From Asterias rubens (Eukaryota; Echinodermata; Asteroidea; Forcipulatida; Asteriidae), in contig NC_047066.1 of the NCBI RefSeq assembly GCF_902459465.1, forward strand, positions 19,161,047 to 19,225,046: DNA of 64,000 nucleotides. The letters run 5' to 3'. Positions 60,299 through 64,000 of the stretch are shown piece by piece; the first letter of the stretch is position 1; every line of letters begins with the position of its first letter. A program made the position numbers and the translations under genes. Below the pieces are notes generated by a model. That model did no database searches. It saw nothing but the letters and a program-made list of their open reading frames with translations, and was not told the DNA's origin.

Positions 60299-60665
60299 TT
60301 AAAGGCACTGGACACTATTGGTAATATCAAAATAAACATTTATTTAGCATTTGGTAACGAGCAATGGAGAGTTTTTGATAGTATAAAACACTGTGAGAAA
60401 CGGCTTCCTTTGAAGTAACTTAGTTTTTGAGAAAGAGGTTACTTCTCACCAAATAAAAGATCTCAGGCCTGAAGCCGTTTATTAGGCCCTACATTGTACG
60501 CATCTGCACGGAAAGCAAACACAAATTTGTGCAACAAGGGTGTTTTTTTACCACTGTCACGACCAAATTGAACCCAATTGAACAGGTTTGTTATTGTATG
60601 CATTGTTTGGATACACAAAGTGAGACTACTGGTCTTTGACAATTACCAAACGGGTCCAATTCCTT
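60299..60665. mobile_element. MITE family A, copy 13
   Basis: TTAAAGGCACTGGACACTATTGG to ACCAAACGGGTCCAATTCCTT, diverged in the middle. Confidence 0.8.
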
Positions 60666-60697
60666 CATGATGGGAAAATTGAATGGCAACAAAATGA

Positions 60698-60772
60698 CCT
60701 TGGTTAGTGGCTGGCCGCTGTTAATCAACCATGCCTTCTGCTTGGTCCATACAGCGGCCAGCAACCAAGCTG
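60698..60772. repeat. Hairpin
   Basis: CTTGGTTAGTGGCTGGCCGCTG pairs with CAGCGGCCAGCAACCAAG. Confidence 0.75.
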
Positions 60773-62006
60773 GTAAAATCCAGAAAGCAAATCAATTCCA
60801 GGAAGCCGGTCAATTCCAGGCAGTGAAGAACCACTCCCCACACAGGTCACTGCCTAAATAGTTTTGAGGGATGGGTCTTATGCCAGCAATACAATATCAT
60901 GGTCAATGCACACATAGTTCTCCAGTCAGTTGCCGCTACAGAAAATTTAAACACACCATGAAGGAACAAATTCATCCATTCACGCACAGGCAAATTTTAT
61001 GGATAGTAGGATAACCTCAATACCAGACTATCTACGTTTTTAAGTGCCATCTCTAAAGTGACAATGGCTTTCCTTCGTTTGCAAAATAAACAATTGATTT
61101 GTGAAAAAAGCATTTCCTTTTCATTATTGTATTCTGCAATGTACATCTTCAATTCACATTTGTACAGTATGTAGGTACACTGTACTCGTACCTGTGCATT
61201 TATCACTACAGTTAAATAATAAAATTTGTGTTATTTAACCGTTGTGTTGCCAGTCTCTATAGTTTTTTTAGGGACCCCTTTCCAATCTTTTTATAGTAGT
61301 GCTTTTCCATAAATTTGTTAATTTCGCCGTTTGTGGTTTTATTTATTGGCTGGTCCATTTTTGTGGTTTATATTTTTAGAAATCTTTTATGCTCTGTGGT
61401 TATTTTTGCTCTTGTTTGCAGCTGTTTTTAATGTGTACAGCGTTGTTTATTATTATTATTACTATAATTTTTATAATTGTTGTTGTTATTATTATTATGG
61501 CAGCAGTGGTGCATGCAATCTTTGGTGATGTGAGCATCTGTTTAGAGGGCAACTCAGCTTTCACAGGCTGTTTTAGCAATCCAGCCCGTCGTATGCTCCG
61601 GAAATTGTTTGCAAAAATTGAAAATGATCATTATGGCATCTGTTTATATCTCAGCACTGAGCGGCTTGTTGTTTAGAATTTGCAAATAGCCATGAAGACG
61701 TAGCTTATTACATATCAGTAAACAGTTTCTCTAATGGTTGCGATAAAAAATGCTACACTTGACAAAATATATCAGCCGCTACTCAAAAATCATCATACTA
61801 CTATTCAGTGTGCACAAAACATGTTCAGCCTCATATAAGAAATGCTAATTATCATTATGCAAAAATGTTTTATGACATTTTTCTCAATGGCGAGTGGGAC
61901 ATGGTCCAGTGCATAAATTTGTCGATAGGGTTTGACAATGTACAACAAACCTACATGTACACGCTATTGATGAACAACTGCATCTTTCGGCTTGATAGCC
62001 ATTGAC
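60773..62006. other. SLC6 upstream intron, no exon recognised
   Basis: No TM1/TM2 coding sequence on the minus strand. T-rich (TTATTATTA) stretch at 61448-61498. Confidence 0.45.
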
Positions 62007-62174
62007 CCAAGCAATGCACAGTGTAACTAATTGAATTTATTTGATTTTATTATTAATAATCTGATCAATATTTCTGTGTGTTTGTGTGTACCAAGCAATG
62101 CACAGTGTAACTAATTGAATTTATTTGATTTCATTATTAATAATCTGATCAATATTTCTGTGTGTTTGTGTGTA
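62007..62174. repeat. 84-bp tandem duplication, one mismatch
   Basis: CCAAGCAATGCACAGTGTAA to TGTGTGTTTGTGTGTA occurs at 62007 and 62091. The only difference seen is T to C in GATTT(T/C)ATT. Confidence 0.95.
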
Positions 62175-62327
62175 ATGGAACATGCTAGATCTTGAAGCAA
62201 TTGAAGGCGTACACTGTATGAGTTATTTATAATAATTGATGTGATTTATTGATTTTATTTTGAAAGCAACAAACCCCCCAACACCCAAGAGAAGGATTAC
62301 CACTGGTTTCATAAAACAATCAATGTA

Positions 62328-62715
62328 TTAAAGACACTGGACACTATTGGTAATTACTCAAAATAATTGTCATCATAAAACCTTACTTGATTACGAGTAA
62401 TGGGGAGGAGAGGTTGATGGTATAAAACATTGTGAGAAACAGCTCCCTCTGAAGTGACGTAGTTTTCGAGAAAGAAGTAATTTTCCACGAATTTGATTTT
62501 GAGACCTCAAGTTTAGAATTTGAAGTCTCGAAATCAAGCATCAGAAAGCACACAACTTCATGACACAAGGGTTTTTTTCTTTCATTATTATCTCGCAAAT
62601 TCAATGACCGATTGAGCTCAAATTTTCACAGGTTTGTTATTTTATGCATATGTTGGGATACACCAACTGTGAAGACTAGTTTTTGACAATTACCAATAGT
62701 GTCCACTGTCTTTAA
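62328..62715. mobile_element. MITE family A, copy 14
   Basis: TTAAAGACACTGGACACTATTGG to CCAATAGTGTCCACTGTCTTTAA. Confidence 0.9.
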
Positions 62716-63243
62716 AGACACTGGACACCTTTGGTAATTGTCAAAGACCAGTCTTCTCACTTGGTGTATCTCAACATATGCAAAAAATAACAAACCTGTG
62801 ATATTTTGAGCTCAATTGGTTGTTAAAGTTGCAAAATAATACTGAAAGAAAAAAACACCCTAGTCACTCAAAGTCAAGTGTGCTTTCAGATGCTTGATTT
62901 CGAGACCTCATAATCTAATTCTGAGGTCTCGAAATCAAATTCGACGAAAGTTACCTCTTTTTCAAAAACTACGTTACTCTAGAGGGAGCCGTTTCTCACA
63001 ATGTTTTACAATAATAAAATAATAATAAAATCTTATAAAGCGCTGGTATTTAGAAAAAACTATTTAATGCGCTACATGATGACCCAGTGAAAAATTAATG
63101 GTAGGCTTGACTGAAGAGGTAAGTTTGAGCTTGAATTTGAATAAAGAAACGTCAACTATCATCCTCTCCCCATTACTTGTTACCAAGTAAGGTTTTATGC
63201 TAATTATTTTGAGTAATTACCAATAGTGTGTCCACTGCCTCTA
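62711..63243. mobile_element. MITE family A, copy 15, in tandem and itself interrupted
   Basis: Shares the TTTAA junction with copy 14. It is split at ATGTTTTACA by about 155 bp (63009-63163) resembling a SINE/LINE tail (CTTATAAAGCGCTGG), then resumes at CCCCATTACTTGTTACC. Confidence 0.87.
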
Positions 63244-63418
63244 ATTACATGTAAGGCCTTATTATGACAAACAAGGTTTGGGACCACCCAATTCATTTAG
63301 AGATAATCAGTATAGTCTACCCACAAAGCTTATGTCATGATCCATGAGTTAGTGCTCAAAAAGCAGTAATCTTAAACTTATATAACTCTTGCACACAACC
63401 TAACGTTGACATGTTATC

Positions 63419-63576
63419 ACCGGTGTGGCGGTTTCAGTCTTCCGCCGTGTTCAGTTTTCCGGGCCTCAGTACGGCACTAACCATTGACATCTTTCGCTTG
63501 TCGCATGACGTAATGTTACCGTATTTGGTCATTCGGAAAGCTGAACACGGCGGAAAGTTGAAACCGCCACACCGGA
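63419..63576. mobile_element. Element with 40-bp terminal inverted repeats
   Basis: CCGGTGTGGCGGTTTCAGTC, TTCCGCCGTGTTCAG at the left pairs with CTGAACACGGCGGAAAG, TTGAAACCGCCACACCGG at the right. Confidence 0.85.
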
Positions 63577-63581
63577 CTTAA

Positions 63582-63936
63582 AAGGGTCTAGGTACTTTTT
63601 GTAGGATACAAAACACAATGTCCAAACATTTACATTGAACTCACACAGTTTGAGGCTAATGATGGTAAAAAGCTTCCCTTAAAATAATACTTTCTGAGGT
63701 GCTGCAGTTTTTTAGAAATGAGTAAAACAACATTAATTTTATTTCAGCATGTAAAACGATTTATTCGTGACATTTTTTTTACTCATTTCTCAAAAACTAT
63801 ACATGTATGTAGCACCTCTGTAAGTAATAGTTTAATGTAAGCTTTCTACCATTATTATCTTAAAATAGTGCAAGTTTAGTGTTGATCTGAGGACATTATG
63901 TTTTGTTTTACAAACAGTACCCAGACCCCTTTAAAG
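63582..63936. mobile_element. MITE family D, copy 6
   Basis: AAGGGTCTAGGTACTTTTTG to CAGTACCCAGACCCCTTTAAAG, the best-preserved pair of D ends in the window. Confidence 0.82.
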
Positions 63937-64000
63937 TGGCCAAGACATTCAAAGAATGTGCACTCACGTGTACAGAGATGTGGCTTTGTTGTTATTTGTA

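Noticed and set aside
7860..63165. CRISPR array, bacterial operon or viral genes
   Set aside because: No regularly spaced repeats with unique spacers, no operon structure and no viral protein signature were seen; the gene structure is eukaryotic.
63965..64000. Possible SLC6 upstream exon ending at a GTGAGT donor on the minus strand
   Set aside because: The phase needed (one nt left over) gives residues with no resemblance to TM1-TM2, and no motif of that region is seen.

Overview
The window is metazoan nuclear DNA. It is AT-rich, its coding sequence is split by GT-AG introns, and most of it is short repeats. The three recognisable genes are most like invertebrate deuterostome genes. The repeats (hairpin elements with TTAAAGGCAGTGGACACTA-type or GTGGATTTCACAAAG-type ends, plus tRNA-derived SINEs) look to me like those of echinoderm genomes, probably a sea star. 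That taxonomic call is inference from memory, not a search.

Layout. Positions 1-5800 hold repeats and no gene. PGAM5, the mitochondrial phosphatase, lies on the minus strand with five exons (5801-10206) and a complete 282-residue product. HGH1, the eEF2-folding cofactor, starts 374 bp away on the plus strand with three exons (10580-13294) and 357 residues; the two share a head-to-head promoter interval. After about 4 kb of repeats comes a three-exon minus-strand gene (17626-19007) for a 329-residue secreted, probably GPI-anchored protein. It has two tandem copies of a four-cysteine module that I cannot assign to a named family. Positions 20-31 kb are a gene desert with hairpin elements. From 30960 to 59705 the minus strand carries ten 3' exons of an SLC6 (neurotransmitter:sodium symporter family) transporter, covering TM3 to the C-terminus. 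Its 5' exons (TM1-TM2) are beyond the right edge or were not found. The last 4 kb is upstream intron full of repeats.

Mobile DNA. At least 15 copies or fragments of one hairpin MITE family (called A here), three of family B, two of C, about six each of D and F, several one-off inverted-repeat elements, four or more types of tRNA-derived SINE, and one fragment of a non-LTR retrotransposon reverse-transcriptase tail are present. Several are nested or tandem, so insertion order can be read. Three tandem or MITE blocks sit within about 25 bp of SLC6 splice donors.

The genes do not form a pathway. PGAM5 and HGH1 are housekeeping genes that may share a promoter; the other two are independent. Exon boundaries were assigned by hand from splice consensus and reading-frame continuity. 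Every internal junction of the four genes keeps frame.
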